This document shows, one piece after another, positions 32,075 to 40,713 of a stretch of 64,000 nt of DNA. The stretch comes from Bradyrhizobium sp. 190. GTDB lineage: Bacteria; Pseudomonadota; Alphaproteobacteria; Rhizobiales; Xanthobacteraceae. The stretch lies in assembly GCF_023073415.1 (NCBI RefSeq), contig NZ_JADPJL010000060.1, positions 248,001-312,000 of the forward strand, given 5' to 3'. Below the pieces are notes generated by a model. It did no database searches. It was not told the origin of the DNA and worked only from the letters and a program-made list of their open reading frames with translations. Within the stretch, counting starts at the first letter, position 1. Every line of letters begins with the position of its first letter. The position numbers and the translations under genes are program-made.

Positions 32075-33231
32075 ACGACTTCGACCTGGTCCGGAAAAAC
32101 CTGTTCCGCCGCAAATTGCGCGCCAGCCTGATGATCGTGTCGATCCTGATCGCCTTCATGATCTTCGGTGTGCTCGCCGGATTCTACCGCGCCTTCACCG
32201 CCGGCGAGGATGCCGCCGCGGCGGACCGGATGATCACCGTCAACAAGATCAACTTCACCCAGCCGATGCCGATCGCCTACTACAATCGCGTGCGCGCGAT
32301 CGAAGGCGTCCGGCAGGTGACCTTCGCCAACTGGTTCGGCGGCTATTATCAGGACCCGAAGAACTTCCTGATGTCGCTCGCCATCGAGCCGACCACCTAT
32401 TTCGACGTCTATCGCAGCGAATTCGATGTTCCGCCCGAGCAGCTTCAGGCCTTCATCCGCGACCGCAGCAGCGCACTCGTCGGCGAAAAACTGGCGGAGA
32501 AATGGGGCTGGAAGATCGGTGATCGCATCCCGGTCGCCAGCAACATCTTCAGCCAGAAGAGCGGCGGCCACACCTGGGACCTCACCATTGCAGGCATCGT
32601 CAAGGGCAAGGTCGAGCACGTCGACACCAACTTCCTCCTGTTCCAGTACGCCTATTTCGACGAGACCCGCTCGTTCGGCAAGGACACCATCGGCTGGATG
32701 ATCCTTCAGACCACCTCGCCCGATAACAACGATCGCGTGGCCAAGGCGATCGACGCGATGTTCGCCAACTCCACCGCCGAGACCTCGACCGATACCGAAA
32801 AGGCGTTCGGCAAGGCGTTCGCGGCGCAGTTCGGCAACATTGCGCTGATCGTGTTGCTGGTCGTGGGCGCGGCCTTCGTCACCATCCTGATGATCGTCGG
32901 CAATACCATGGCGCTGTCGATCCGCGAGCGCACCCGCGAGATCGGTGTGTTGAAGACACTCGGCTTTTCAGGCCCGCGGATCCTCCGCATGGTGCTCGGC
33001 GAATCCGTATTGCTGGCGCTGCTCGGCGGAATACCGGGGTTGGCGATCGCGGCGCTGATCGCAATGGCGCTTCGCAACAGCCTCGCCAGCATCGCGCCCG
33101 CTTTTGCCGTATCGCCGACGATCGCCCTGCAGGGGTTGGCGCTGATGATCGCGCTGGGGATTATCACGGGGATCATTCCGGCGCTCAACGCCATGCGCCT
33201 CAAAATTGCAACCGCGCTCGGACGGGGATAG
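32071..33231 (+). CDS. ABC exporter permease 1 (FtsX/MacB-type, DevC-like)
   Basis: 386 residues with one N-terminal helix (about 15-37), a large periplasmic MacB-PCD-like domain (about 40-245) and three C-terminal helices carrying the FtsX signature (SIRERTREIGVLKTLGFSGPRIL). GTG start inside the ATPase stop. It is separated from the second permease by 2 bp. The two permeases are different in sequence and probably form a heterodimer. Confidence 0.93.
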   Translation: MNDFDLVRKNLFRRKLRASLMIVSILIAFMIFGVLAGFYRAFTAGEDAAAADRMITVNKINFTQPMPIAYYNRVRAIEGVRQVTFANWFGGYYQDPKNFLMSLAIEPTTYFDVYRSEFDVPPEQLQAFIRDRSSALVGEKLAEKWGWKIGDRIPVASNIFSQKSGGHTWDLTIAGIVKGKVEHVDTNFLLFQYAYFDETRSFGKDTIGWMILQTTSPDNNDRVAKAIDAMFANSTAETSTDTEKAFGKAFAAQFGNIALIVLLVVGAAFVTILMIVGNTMALSIRERTREIGVLKTLGFSGPRILRMVLGESVLLALLGGIPGLAIAALIAMALRNSLASIAPAFAVSPTIALQGLALMIALGIITGIIPALNAMRLKIATALGRG

Positions 33232-33233
33232 AC

Positions 33234-34424
33234 ATGCGTTCGCTCTGGCTTCAAGTCGCGGCAGTCACCGCCATCAATCTCAGGAGCATCGCGCAGCGGC
33301 GCTGGCTCTCGCTCTCGACGGTAATCGCGATCGCGCTGGTGGTGATCGTGCTGCTCGCATTCCTGGCGATGGCCAACGGCTTCCAACGCACCATCGCGGG
33401 ATCCGGCGCCGATGACATCGCGATCGTGCTGCGGGCCGGCTCGCAGGCCGAAATCAACAGCACGGTGAGCCGCGATCAGGTGCGACTGATCGAGGACGGT
33501 CCCGGCATCGCCCGCGGCAGCGACAGCAAACCCCTGATCTCGCCGGAGCTCTATCTGGTGGTCGACGGCATCAAGCGTTCGACCAAGACCAAGGCCAATC
33601 TGCCGCTGCGCGGGATCGGCGAACAGGGCAGCACGCTGCGCAAGGACATTACGATCACCGCAGGCCGCATGTTCAATCGCGGCAGCAACGAGGTGGTGGT
33701 CGGCAAGGCATTGCTGCGGGAGTTCGAAGGATTCGACCTCGGCAGCACCGTATCATTCGGCGCCACGCGCTGGACCGTCGTCGGCGTGTTCGAGGCCGGC
33801 GGCAGCGTGTTCGAATCCGAGATCTGGGCCGATCTCAACGTGGTGCAGAGCCTGTTCAACCGCAACAACATCGTGCAAACCGTGCGCGTGCGCCTCACGG
33901 GACCGGCCGCACTCAATGAGCTCAAGAGCTATAGCGACAACGATCCGCGGCTGAAGCTCGATGTCAAATCCGAAGCCGCCTACTTCGCCGAACAGGCCTC
34001 GCAGACCTCCGACCTGATTCAGAAGCTCGGCTGGCCGCTGGCGATCGCGATGGCGCTGGGGGCGGTCGCCGGCGCGCTCAACACGATGTATTCGTCGGTC
34101 GCAGCGCGCGCGACGGAAATCGCGACGCTGCGCGCCATAGGCTTCGGCGGCTTCCCCGCTTTTGTCGGAACCCTCGCTGAATCTCTGTTGCTTGCCGTCA
34201 TCGGCGGACTCCTTGGCGCCGCCGCCACCTATTTGATTTTCGACGGCGTCACGGCGTCAACCCTTGGCGGCAACTTCACCCAGGTGGTGTTCGACTTCAA
34301 GCTCAGTCCCTGGCTGATTGCCGAGGGTGTTGCGCTTGCGCTCATCGTCGGCTTGATCGGCGGACTTTTCCCGGCACTGCGGGCCGCGCGATTGCCGATC
34401 GTCGAGGGCCTGTACGCGCACTGA
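33234..34424 (+). CDS. ABC exporter permease 2 (FtsX/MacB-type)
   Basis: 396 residues, same four-helix topology as permease 1: an N-terminal helix (about 22-44), a periplasmic domain, and C-terminal helices with the motif ARATEIATLRAIGFGGFPAF. It closes the exporter operon and is convergent with the binding-protein gene at 34430 (5-bp gap). The exported compound is unknown. DevBCA/MacAB-type systems export glycolipids, antibiotics or peptides. Confidence 0.93.
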   Translation: MRSLWLQVAAVTAINLRSIAQRRWLSLSTVIAIALVVIVLLAFLAMANGFQRTIAGSGADDIAIVLRAGSQAEINSTVSRDQVRLIEDGPGIARGSDSKPLISPELYLVVDGIKRSTKTKANLPLRGIGEQGSTLRKDITITAGRMFNRGSNEVVVGKALLREFEGFDLGSTVSFGATRWTVVGVFEAGGSVFESEIWADLNVVQSLFNRNNIVQTVRVRLTGPAALNELKSYSDNDPRLKLDVKSEAAYFAEQASQTSDLIQKLGWPLAIAMALGAVAGALNTMYSSVAARATEIATLRAIGFGGFPAFVGTLAESLLLAVIGGLLGAAATYLIFDGVTASTLGGNFTQVVFDFKLSPWLIAEGVALALIVGLIGGLFPALRAARLPIVEGLYAH

Positions 34425-34429
34425 GCTTG

Positions 34430-35407
34430 CTATTCCCCTTTGAGGCCGGCCGCGCGGATCACCTCGCCCCATTTGCGCGTCTCGTCGTCGATGAACTTGC
34501 CGAACTCGGCGGCCGTGCCGGGGCGTGCTTCCAGTCCCTGAGCGAGCAGCTTCTGCTTCACCTCGGGATCGGCAAGGACACGAATAACCTCTGCCTGCAA
34601 GCGATCGACGATTGCGCCCGGCGTTGCCGCCGGCGCCATGAAGCCGTACCAGCCGGAAGCGACCACGTTGGAAAGGCCCTGCTCACGCAAGGTGAAAGCC
34701 CCGGGGTAAATCGGGCTGCGCTCCGCCGACGCCACACCCAGCACACGCAACACGCCGCTCTGGATGTGCGGCAAGGCGGTGCTGAGCGCGGTCAACGTGG
34801 CGTCGAGACGGCTCGCCAGCAGTTCCGTGTAGGCCATGTTATCGCCGCGGAAGGGCACGATGAGGCCTTTGACGCCTGCGTCCCTGAACAGCAGCTCGGC
34901 GGCCAGATGAGGTTGCGAGCCTGCGCCCGGAGACCCAAAGGTCAGGCCGTCGGGCTTTGACTTGCCGTAAGCGATCATCTCCTGAAGGGTATTGAAGGGC
35001 GCCTTCGCGTTCACCACCAGGAACAACGGCGCCATCATGGCCATCGCCACCGGCTGCAGGTCTTTGCGGTTGTAGTTCAGTTTTTCGAACAAGGCTTCGG
35101 CCGTCGCAAACGGCGCTGCCGCATAGAGGAAGGTGTAGCCGTCCGGCGCTGCGCGCGAGACCAGTTCGTTGGCGACGCGCGTGCCCGCGCCCGGCTTGTT
35201 CTCGACGATGAACTGCTGGTTGAAGCTGCGCCCGAACTGCTCGGCCAGAATACGCAACGAGATGTCGCTCGCCCCGCCCGCCCCGTAGGGCGACACCAGC
35301 CGCACGATCCGCGACGGCCAATCGCCCTCGGCCAATGCCGGAAGGTGTGGCCCCGCGGCGAAGCCGGCGGCGATGGTCCCCAGCAGGGTTCGGCGTGTGA
35401 CTTTCAT
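34430..35407 (-). CDS. Bug-family (tripartite tricarboxylate transporter) substrate-binding protein
   Basis: 325-residue periplasmic binding protein of the TctC/Bug class. A signal peptide with a twin-arginine start (TRRTLLGTIAAGFAAG) ends near ALA (about 26). Family hallmarks are WPSRIVRLVSPYGAGGASDI, VENKPGAGTRVANELV and PDGYTFLYA. No TctA/TctB membrane genes are nearby; orphan Bug proteins are common in Bradyrhizobium and related bacteria. It is divergent from the LysR-type gene, with candidate regulator sites between them, and is the probable target of that regulator. Confidence 0.92.
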   Translation of the reverse strand: MKVTRRTLLGTIAAGFAAGPHLPALAEGDWPSRIVRLVSPYGAGGASDISLRILAEQFGRSFNQQFIVENKPGAGTRVANELVSRAAPDGYTFLYAAAPFATAEALFEKLNYNRKDLQPVAMAMMAPLFLVVNAKAPFNTLQEMIAYGKSKPDGLTFGSPGAGSQPHLAAELLFRDAGVKGLIVPFRGDNMAYTELLASRLDATLTALSTALPHIQSGVLRVLGVASAERSPIYPGAFTLREQGLSNVVASGWYGFMAPAATPGAIVDRLQAEVIRVLADPEVKQKLLAQGLEARPGTAAEFGKFIDDETRKWGEVIRAAGLKGE

Positions 35408-35514
35408 GAATGCCTCCTGGGAAGAAGAGCCGCCTGGAGTGGCGGCTAGTCCGTCCCGTTTTCATCGGGCCGCGTTTGGCGCGATCGCATTGCTGGATCG
35501 CCGAGCCTTCGTCT

Positions 35515-35551
35515 TATCGAAGCCGCCACGATAGAGAGGCGTCTTCTATCG
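35515..35551. promoter_or_regulatory. Array of TATCG/CGATA half-sites between divergent Bug and LysR genes
   Basis: TATCG (35515-35519), 9 bases, CGATAGA (35529-35535), 9 bases, TCTATCG (35545-35551). The last two form a perfect 7-bp inverted repeat, and the first two form a 5-bp inverted repeat with the same 9-base spacing. This sits in the 212-bp gap between the divergent genes, as expected for LysR-type recognition and activation sites. Confidence 0.55.
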
Positions 35552-35619
35552 AACAATGTGTATTTTTTGACCGATTGATAAGCCTGTCCTATGAATACCA
35601 AAACGACGGGAGGCGCGAG

Positions 35620-36564
35620 ATGGCGATGGATGTGACACTGCGGCAGTTGCGCGCCTACGTGGCCGTGCTGGAGGCCGCAAGCTTCTCGGAAGCTGCGAAG
35701 ACCATGCACCTGTCGCAGGCGGCGCTCTCAGGCCTGATCAAGGAGCTCGAGAGCCGCGTCGGCGTCCGCCTACTGGACCGCACGACGCGAAAAGTTTCCG
35801 CGTCTGCGGTGGGCGAGACCTTTGCACCGATGGCACGGCGCGTGCTCTCAAACCTGGACGAGGCGCTCGACAACCTGACCAATCTCAAGGAGCTCCGCCG
35901 CGGGCTGGTGCGCGTCGCGGCGCCCGAAACATTATCCTGCACGCTGCTGCCCGAACTCATCGCCGAATACAACCATAGCCATCCCGGCGTTGACGTCCGC
36001 TTCGACGACGTGCCGATCCAAGAGGTGCTGGCGGGCTTGCAGAACGGCTCGACCGATATCGGCTTCGGCCCGGCCGGCGTCGTCCCCGATCAATCGGTCG
36101 AAGTGCACATGATCTGCGCCGACCCGCTCTGGGTAGCGTTGCGCAGCGATGACCCGCTGACAAAAAGCAAGTCGGTCAGTTGGAAGGATCTCCGCGAGCG
36201 GTCCCTGCTCAACTACATGCCCAACATCGCCATCAACGTGCTGAGCAACGTGCCGTCGCGGCATCATCCAAAAGAATTGGTGCCGGTGCACCGGGTGAAC
36301 ACCGCGCTATCGATGCTGCGGGTGAGACAAGGCGCCGTGATCTGCCCCTCGATGGCGGAGCCGCTGGTGCGTGGGTTCGGACTGACGTTCCTGCCGCTGC
36401 TGCAGCCGGCCGTCAAATGGAGGATCGCGATGTTCGTACGGCACAGTGCATCGCTCTCGCCCGCCGTGGAAAGCTTTCGCGACTTCACGCTGGATTTCAG
36501 CCCGAACTGGGCGGCAGGCGGAATGGAGCGCCGCCGCACGAGCGAACGGCGCAAGCGCGTGTAG
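35620..36564 (+). CDS. LysR-family transcriptional regulator
   Basis: 314 residues from ATG 35620, preceded by GGGAGG. An in-frame extension upstream crosses the putative operator array and lacks similarity, so I trim it. The winged helix-turn-helix is at about 5-65 (LRQLRAYVAVLEAASFSEAAKTMHLSQAALSGLIKELE), followed by the two-lobed effector domain (LVRVAAPETLSCTLLPELIAEY onward). It is divergent from the Bug binding protein and probably controls it in response to the imported acid. Confidence 0.93.
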   Translation: MAMDVTLRQLRAYVAVLEAASFSEAAKTMHLSQAALSGLIKELESRVGVRLLDRTTRKVSASAVGETFAPMARRVLSNLDEALDNLTNLKELRRGLVRVAAPETLSCTLLPELIAEYNHSHPGVDVRFDDVPIQEVLAGLQNGSTDIGFGPAGVVPDQSVEVHMICADPLWVALRSDDPLTKSKSVSWKDLRERSLLNYMPNIAINVLSNVPSRHHPKELVPVHRVNTALSMLRVRQGAVICPSMAEPLVRGFGLTFLPLLQPAVKWRIAMFVRHSASLSPAVESFRDFTLDFSPNWAAGGMERRRTSERRKRV

Positions 36565-36910
36565 CGAACAAGCGCGCGGCAAACTCAGCGTCGTCCCTGC
36601 GAACGCAGGGACCCATACCGCGTGATCCATCGAGGAAGCGCGGTCGCAGACGCCCTGCGTTACCCGACTACTGTCGTAAGTTGCTGAAGCAAAGCCGTCT
36701 CCTGCCCATTCCGACGGCCGCGGCGTATGGGCCCCTGCGTTCGTGTTTGCAGGGGTGACAAGTTGATAGGTTCTCGCTTTTTCCAACGGTCGTCCCTGCG
36801 TTCGCAGGGACGACATCGAGGAAACATCCAACGATTGCATTTGGCCTGATGACAAACTGCACCCGCGGCAGTAGCCTAGCCCAAAATATAAAACGCACGG
36901 GAGGAGTTGC
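36565..36910. other. Intergenic region, 346 bp, carrying three hairpin repeats
   Basis: No coding frame. It holds three related short hairpins (36593-36612, 36732-36755, 36790-36813) and the Shine-Dalgarno GGGAGGAG for the gene at 36911. The sequence between the hairpins resembles the mosaic non-coding repeats that I recall being common in Bradyrhizobium intergenic DNA. Confidence 0.6.
36593..36813. repeat. Cluster of three REP-like hairpins with GTCCCTGCG arms
   Basis: Hairpin 1 (36593-36612) has arms GTCCCTGCG/CGCAGGGAC and loop AA. Hairpin 3 (36790-36813) has arms TCGTCCCTGCG/CGCAGGGACGA and loop TT. Hairpin 2 (36732-36755) has shorter arms CCCCTGC/GCAGGGG. The shared arm and two-base loops mark an interspersed palindromic repeat family rather than a simple terminator. 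Confidence 0.65.
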
Positions 36911-39589
36911 ATGCCAGACGCAGCGGTCGCAGCACGTTCTTCTGAAACGACAAACAGCGGTACGACGCAGCAGGTCGATGTCGCCGTCGTTGGCGCCGGG
37001 TTCGCCGGCCTCTATCTCCTGCATCGCCTGCGCAAGGCCGGCTTCTCGGCGGTCGTGATCGAGGAGGCCGGCGACGTCGGCGGCACCTGGTACTGGAACC
37101 GCTATCCCGGCGCGCGCTGCGACATCCAGACCATCGACTACAGCTACACGTTCGATTCCGAGCTGGAAAGCGCGTGGCAATGGTCGGAGAAATACGCAAC
37201 CCAGCCCGAAATCCTGCGCTATCTCGGCTTCGTCGCCGACAGATACGAGCTGCGGCGCGACATCCGCTTTGGCACCAAGGTGACGGCGGCGAACTGGGAT
37301 CAGACCGCGGAACGTTGGTTGCTCACCACCGACAACGGCGCTTCTGTTTCCTGCCGCACCTACATCATGGCGACCGGTTGCCTCTCCGCGCCAAAACCGC
37401 CGGAGATCGATGGGGTCAAGGATTTCAAGGGCGAGATCTATTTCACCGGCCGCTGGCCGCACGAAGAGGTCAAGCTCGCCGGCAAGCGCATCGCCGTCAT
37501 CGGCACGGGGTCATCGGGCATCCAGTCGATCCCGTTGCTCGCGGAGCAGGCGGCGCAGCTCACCGTGTTCCAGCGCACGCCGAATTTCGCCCTGCCCGCC
37601 CACAATGGCGCTGCGCCGGCGGACCGCCGCGCTATGCTGGAGGGCGACCGCGCCGGTTACCGCGAGCAGGCGCGCTGGTCACTCGCGGGCGTCCCCTATC
37701 CGCAACAGATGGCGGTGAGCTGGCAATTGAGCGATGCCGAGAGCCGCGAACGGTTCGAGCAGGCGTGGGCCGCCGGCGATCTCGTCCATATCCTGACCCA
37801 GCTCTGGGCAGACCAGGGCGTCGACGTCGACGGCAATGCGCTGCTCGCCGACCTGGTCCGCGAGAAAATCCGCGACGTCGTCAAGGACCCGGAGACGGCC
37901 GAAGCCTTGACCCCGCACGACCATCCGTTCGGCGCCAAGCGTCCTTGCCTCGATACCAACTACTACGCGACCTACAACCGCCCCAACGTCACGCTGGTGA
38001 ACCTGCGGCAGGAGCCTATCACAGGGATCACGGCATCCGGCATCACGACCAACGAGCGCACGTTCGACGTCGACGTGATCGTGTTCGCCACCGGCTTCGA
38101 TGCCATGACCGGCGCCATCAAGGCGGTGCATCCGATCACGGGCCGCGATGGCAAATCTCTGTCCGATGTCTGGGCCAACGGACCGCAGACCTATCTCGGG
38201 CTCACCGTCTCGGGCTTCCCGAACCTGTTCCTGATTACCGGCCCGGGCAGCCCGTCGGTGCTGTCGAACATGGCGGTCTCGATCGAGCAGCATGTCGACT
38301 GGGTGGTCGACCGGCTGGCGGCGATGCGCGAGGCCGGCTTCACCACCATCGACGCGACCGAGACAGCGCAGGCCGGCTGGGCACAGCACATGGCCGACTG
38401 CTCGATGATCACGCTGCATCGGCTCGCCAACACCTGGTACACGGGCGCCAACGTTCCCGGCAAGGCGCAGGGCGTGATGCCTTATACAGGCGGCGTCGGC
38501 CCTTACCGCAGCATCTGCAACGAGGTCGTCGGCCGCGGCATGCTGGGCTTCAGGCTGTCAGGCCCCAATGTTGCAGAGCAATGCAACGATGGCGAGGTGG
38601 TTCGACTGCAGCCGGACGTGCGGCTGGTGCTGGGCATGCTGGCGGAAATGAACCTGCCGGCGATCGAGTCGATGGGCGCCCAGGGCGCGCGCGGCTTCCT
38701 CACCGAATTCAACAAGGCCCGCCCTGCCGGCCGCCCGGTCGGCGAGGTCGGCAGCGGCGCGCTGCAAGGCGCCGACGGTCCGCTGCCCTATCGTCTCTAT
38801 CGGCCAGCAACGCCGGGGCCGCATCCGATCGTGGTCTATTTCCACGGCGGAGGCTGGGTGCTCGGCGACGAGCAATCCGACGATCCGTTCTGCCGCGACA
38901 TCTGCCGACGCAGCGGGATGATCGTCGTCAGCGTCGGTTACCGTCATGCGCCCGAGCATCGCTTCCCGGCGGCGGCCGAGGATGGCTATGCGGCCACCCG
39001 CTGGATCGCCGAGCATGCGGCCGAGCTTGGCGGACGGCCCGGCCCCGTGCTGGTCGCAGGCTGGAGCGCCGGCGGCAACATCGCCGCCGTCACCTGCCAG
39101 CTCGCACGCGATCGCGGCGGCCCGCAGATCGCGGGGCAACTCTTGGTCTGCCCGGTCACCGATTGCAGTTTCGACCGCCCATCCTACACCGACAACGCGA
39201 CGGGCTATTTTGTGACGCGATCGCTGATGTTCTGGTTCTGGGACATCTATTGTTCGCCCGCCGACCGCACCGATCCGCGCGTGTCGCCACTGCGCGGCAA
39301 TCTGGCCAATCTGCCGCCCGCGTTCGTAGCGACCTGCGAGTTCGATCCGCTGCGTGACGAGGGCATCGCATATGCCGAGGCGCTGGCTGCCGCTGACGTA
39401 CCGGTCGAGCAATTGCAGGCACGTGGCCACTTCCACTCGTCCCTGATGATGGTGGACGTGGTGATCACCGGCGTCAGCGGACGTGCAAAGATGGCGGAAG
39501 CCCTGCGCGGTTTTGCTGGATTGCCTCGGAAGATGGAAGCGAGTGGCGAGGATGCTTCGCCGATCGCGGTGAACGCGGCTGCGGGGTAA
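36911..39589 (+). CDS. Fusion: Baeyer-Villiger-type flavin monooxygenase + alpha/beta-hydrolase (esterase)
   Basis: 892 residues. The N-terminal part (1-575) is a class-B flavin monooxygenase: FAD motif GAGFAG (28-33), the GGTWYWNRYPGARCD motif (57-71) and NADP motif GTGSSG (198-203). The Baeyer-Villiger fingerprint region reads FKGEIYFTGRWP (172-183), with Phe178 where the consensus has His. The C-terminal part (620-880) is an HSL/acetyl-esterase-type hydrolase: HGGGW oxyanion loop (645-649), GWSAGG with Ser719, Asp812 (EFDPLRDEG) and His842. A Baeyer-Villiger step makes an ester and an esterase cleaves it, so the fusion may be a one-protein two-step pathway from ketone to acid and alcohol. 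Substrate unknown. Confidence 0.92.
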   Translation: MPDAAVAARSSETTNSGTTQQVDVAVVGAGFAGLYLLHRLRKAGFSAVVIEEAGDVGGTWYWNRYPGARCDIQTIDYSYTFDSELESAWQWSEKYATQPEILRYLGFVADRYELRRDIRFGTKVTAANWDQTAERWLLTTDNGASVSCRTYIMATGCLSAPKPPEIDGVKDFKGEIYFTGRWPHEEVKLAGKRIAVIGTGSSGIQSIPLLAEQAAQLTVFQRTPNFALPAHNGAAPADRRAMLEGDRAGYREQARWSLAGVPYPQQMAVSWQLSDAESRERFEQAWAAGDLVHILTQLWADQGVDVDGNALLADLVREKIRDVVKDPETAEALTPHDHPFGAKRPCLDTNYYATYNRPNVTLVNLRQEPITGITASGITTNERTFDVDVIVFATGFDAMTGAIKAVHPITGRDGKSLSDVWANGPQTYLGLTVSGFPNLFLITGPGSPSVLSNMAVSIEQHVDWVVDRLAAMREAGFTTIDATETAQAGWAQHMADCSMITLHRLANTWYTGANVPGKAQGVMPYTGGVGPYRSICNEVVGRGMLGFRLSGPNVAEQCNDGEVVRLQPDVRLVLGMLAEMNLPAIESMGAQGARGFLTEFNKARPAGRPVGEVGSGALQGADGPLPYRLYRPATPGPHPIVVYFHGGGWVLGDEQSDDPFCRDICRRSGMIVVSVGYRHAPEHRFPAAAEDGYAATRWIAEHAAELGGRPGPVLVAGWSAGGNIAAVTCQLARDRGGPQIAGQLLVCPVTDCSFDRPSYTDNATGYFVTRSLMFWFWDIYCSPADRTDPRVSPLRGNLANLPPAFVATCEFDPLRDEGIAYAEALAAADVPVEQLQARGHFHSSLMMVDVVITGVSGRAKMAEALRGFAGLPRKMEASGEDASPIAVNAAAG

Positions 39590-39607
39590 GCACGCAAGGC
39601 AAAGATG

Positions 39608-39633
39608 GGCCGCGCGGCTTCATCTGCGCGGCC
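39608..39633. terminator. Bidirectional GC hairpin between convergent genes
   Basis: Perfect 8-bp arms GGCCGCGC (39608-39615) and GCGCGGCC (39626-39633), 10-base loop, between the monooxygenase-esterase stop (39589) and the stop of the convergent TfoX-like gene (39649). There is no clear T-tract, but the position is that of a shared terminator. Confidence 0.5.
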
Positions 39634-39648
39634 GGAAGCTCTGAGGCC

Positions 39649-40035
39649 TCACGAGCGTTTGCTTTGCCTTGACGCTCTTTGCTGCTTCGGCGCCGGCCGC
39701 TTCGCCGCAACCCGGTGTGCCGCCGCCAGCGCGGCTTGCCCCCACGCGATGAGTTCATCCGGTTCGTCGAACAGCCGCTCCGGCACGCGCCAGAATGCGA
39801 GGTCGATGGTCTGGCCCTTCTTCGCGTAATTGAGCGGCGGAAACGCCTCGGCTTCCCTGAACGTCGCGCGGTTCTCTTCATCGACCCGGAAATAAAGCGT
39901 GTTCTCCGTCACCATGCCCAGCATCACCCCACCGCAGAACACGCCGGTCTTGCCGAACATGCGCCGCAGCGTGATACGGTCGAGCGGCGCGAGTTGCTCG
40001 CGCAGAAACTCGGCATAGGTTTCGCTGGCAACCAT
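39649..40035 (-). CDS. TfoX/Sxy-family protein (N-terminal domain type)
   Basis: 128 residues. The TfoX_N pattern is clear: RRMFGKTGVFCGGVMLGMVTENTLYFRVDEENRATF, then an AKKGQTIDLAFWRVPERLFDEPDELIAWGQAAL helix, and a basic Lys/Arg-rich tail. In gammaproteobacteria TfoX controls competence. The single-domain alphaproteobacterial forms are of unknown function. Stand-alone minus-strand gene. Confidence 0.87.
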   Translation of the reverse strand: MVASETYAEFLREQLAPLDRITLRRMFGKTGVFCGGVMLGMVTENTLYFRVDEENRATFREAEAFPPLNYAKKGQTIDLAFWRVPERLFDEPDELIAWGQAALAAAHRVAAKRPAPKQQRASRQSKRS

Positions 40036-40292
40036 CCTTCTATCCGGCCTGGTTCAAACTCGGTGGCGCCGCTTGCGGCCGGCGATGCTCACGGCATCCG
40101 GCAAGGCCAGGATGCGGCCCACAGCACGGCGGGCGTTTTGCAAGAGGTCCGGTAGACTGTCATGCAATAGATTTTCTACGTCAACGGCTCAATGAATTTC
40201 GCTTATTATCGCGATGACGCCTGCAATATCCTGGCCCCTTGCCAGATTGCTTGAGACTCCCATCAAATGAAAACATCGGAAGTTCAGATCTC

Positions 40293-40676
40293 ATGACCGG
40301 TCCAGACGACGCAAAAGCCATCGAAAGCGTGATCCAGTCCTACCTCGACGGTCTCCACGAGGGCGACGCTGCCAAGATTGCGAGCGCCTTTCACCCGACC
40401 AGCGCGCTGACCAGCGTAGCGGACACCGGCGAGCTATCGGTCACGCCCCGCGACGTCTGGCTGGACAACGTCCGGAACAGGCCGTCGCCGAAGCAACGGG
40501 GCCTCTCGCGGCACGATCAGGTGCTGTCGATCGACCTCGTCGGTCCGACGATGGCCTACGTCAAGCTCAAATGCGCGATCCCGCCGCGCTTCTTCACCGA
40601 TCAACTATCGCTGTTGAAGATCGATGGCCGCTGGCAGATCGCGCAAAAGGTCTTCATGACCGAGCTGCGGGAATAG
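40293..40676 (+). CDS. NTF2-like/SnoaL-type small protein (lumazine-binding-like)
   Basis: 127 residues from ATG 40293. An in-frame TTG 18 codons earlier is unlikely. The cone-shaped NTF2-like fold is suggested by AIESVIQSYLDGLHEGDAAKIASAFHPTSAL, a central strand AYVKLKCAI and the ending LLKIDGRWQIAQKVFM. Such proteins bind or isomerise small ligands or are non-catalytic. It is followed after 37 bp by the ATC-hydrolase-like gene, so the two probably share a transcript. Confidence 0.82.
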   Translation: MTGPDDAKAIESVIQSYLDGLHEGDAAKIASAFHPTSALTSVADTGELSVTPRDVWLDNVRNRPSPKQRGLSRHDQVLSIDLVGPTMAYVKLKCAIPPRFFTDQLSLLKIDGRWQIAQKVFMTELRE

Positions 40677-40713
40677 TCTGCCGCAGGCCGTGCCTTATGG
40701 AAGGAAGCCGGCG

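Noticed and set aside
36593..36813. Three hairpins considered as a CRISPR or rho-independent terminators
   Set aside because: Unequal spacing, only three copies with two-base loops, and no T-tracts; better explained as interspersed palindromic repeats.
37174..39357. Long plus-strand frame inside the monooxygenase-esterase gene
   Set aside because: Arg-rich out-of-frame product; the correct frame carries intact FAD, NADP and esterase motifs.
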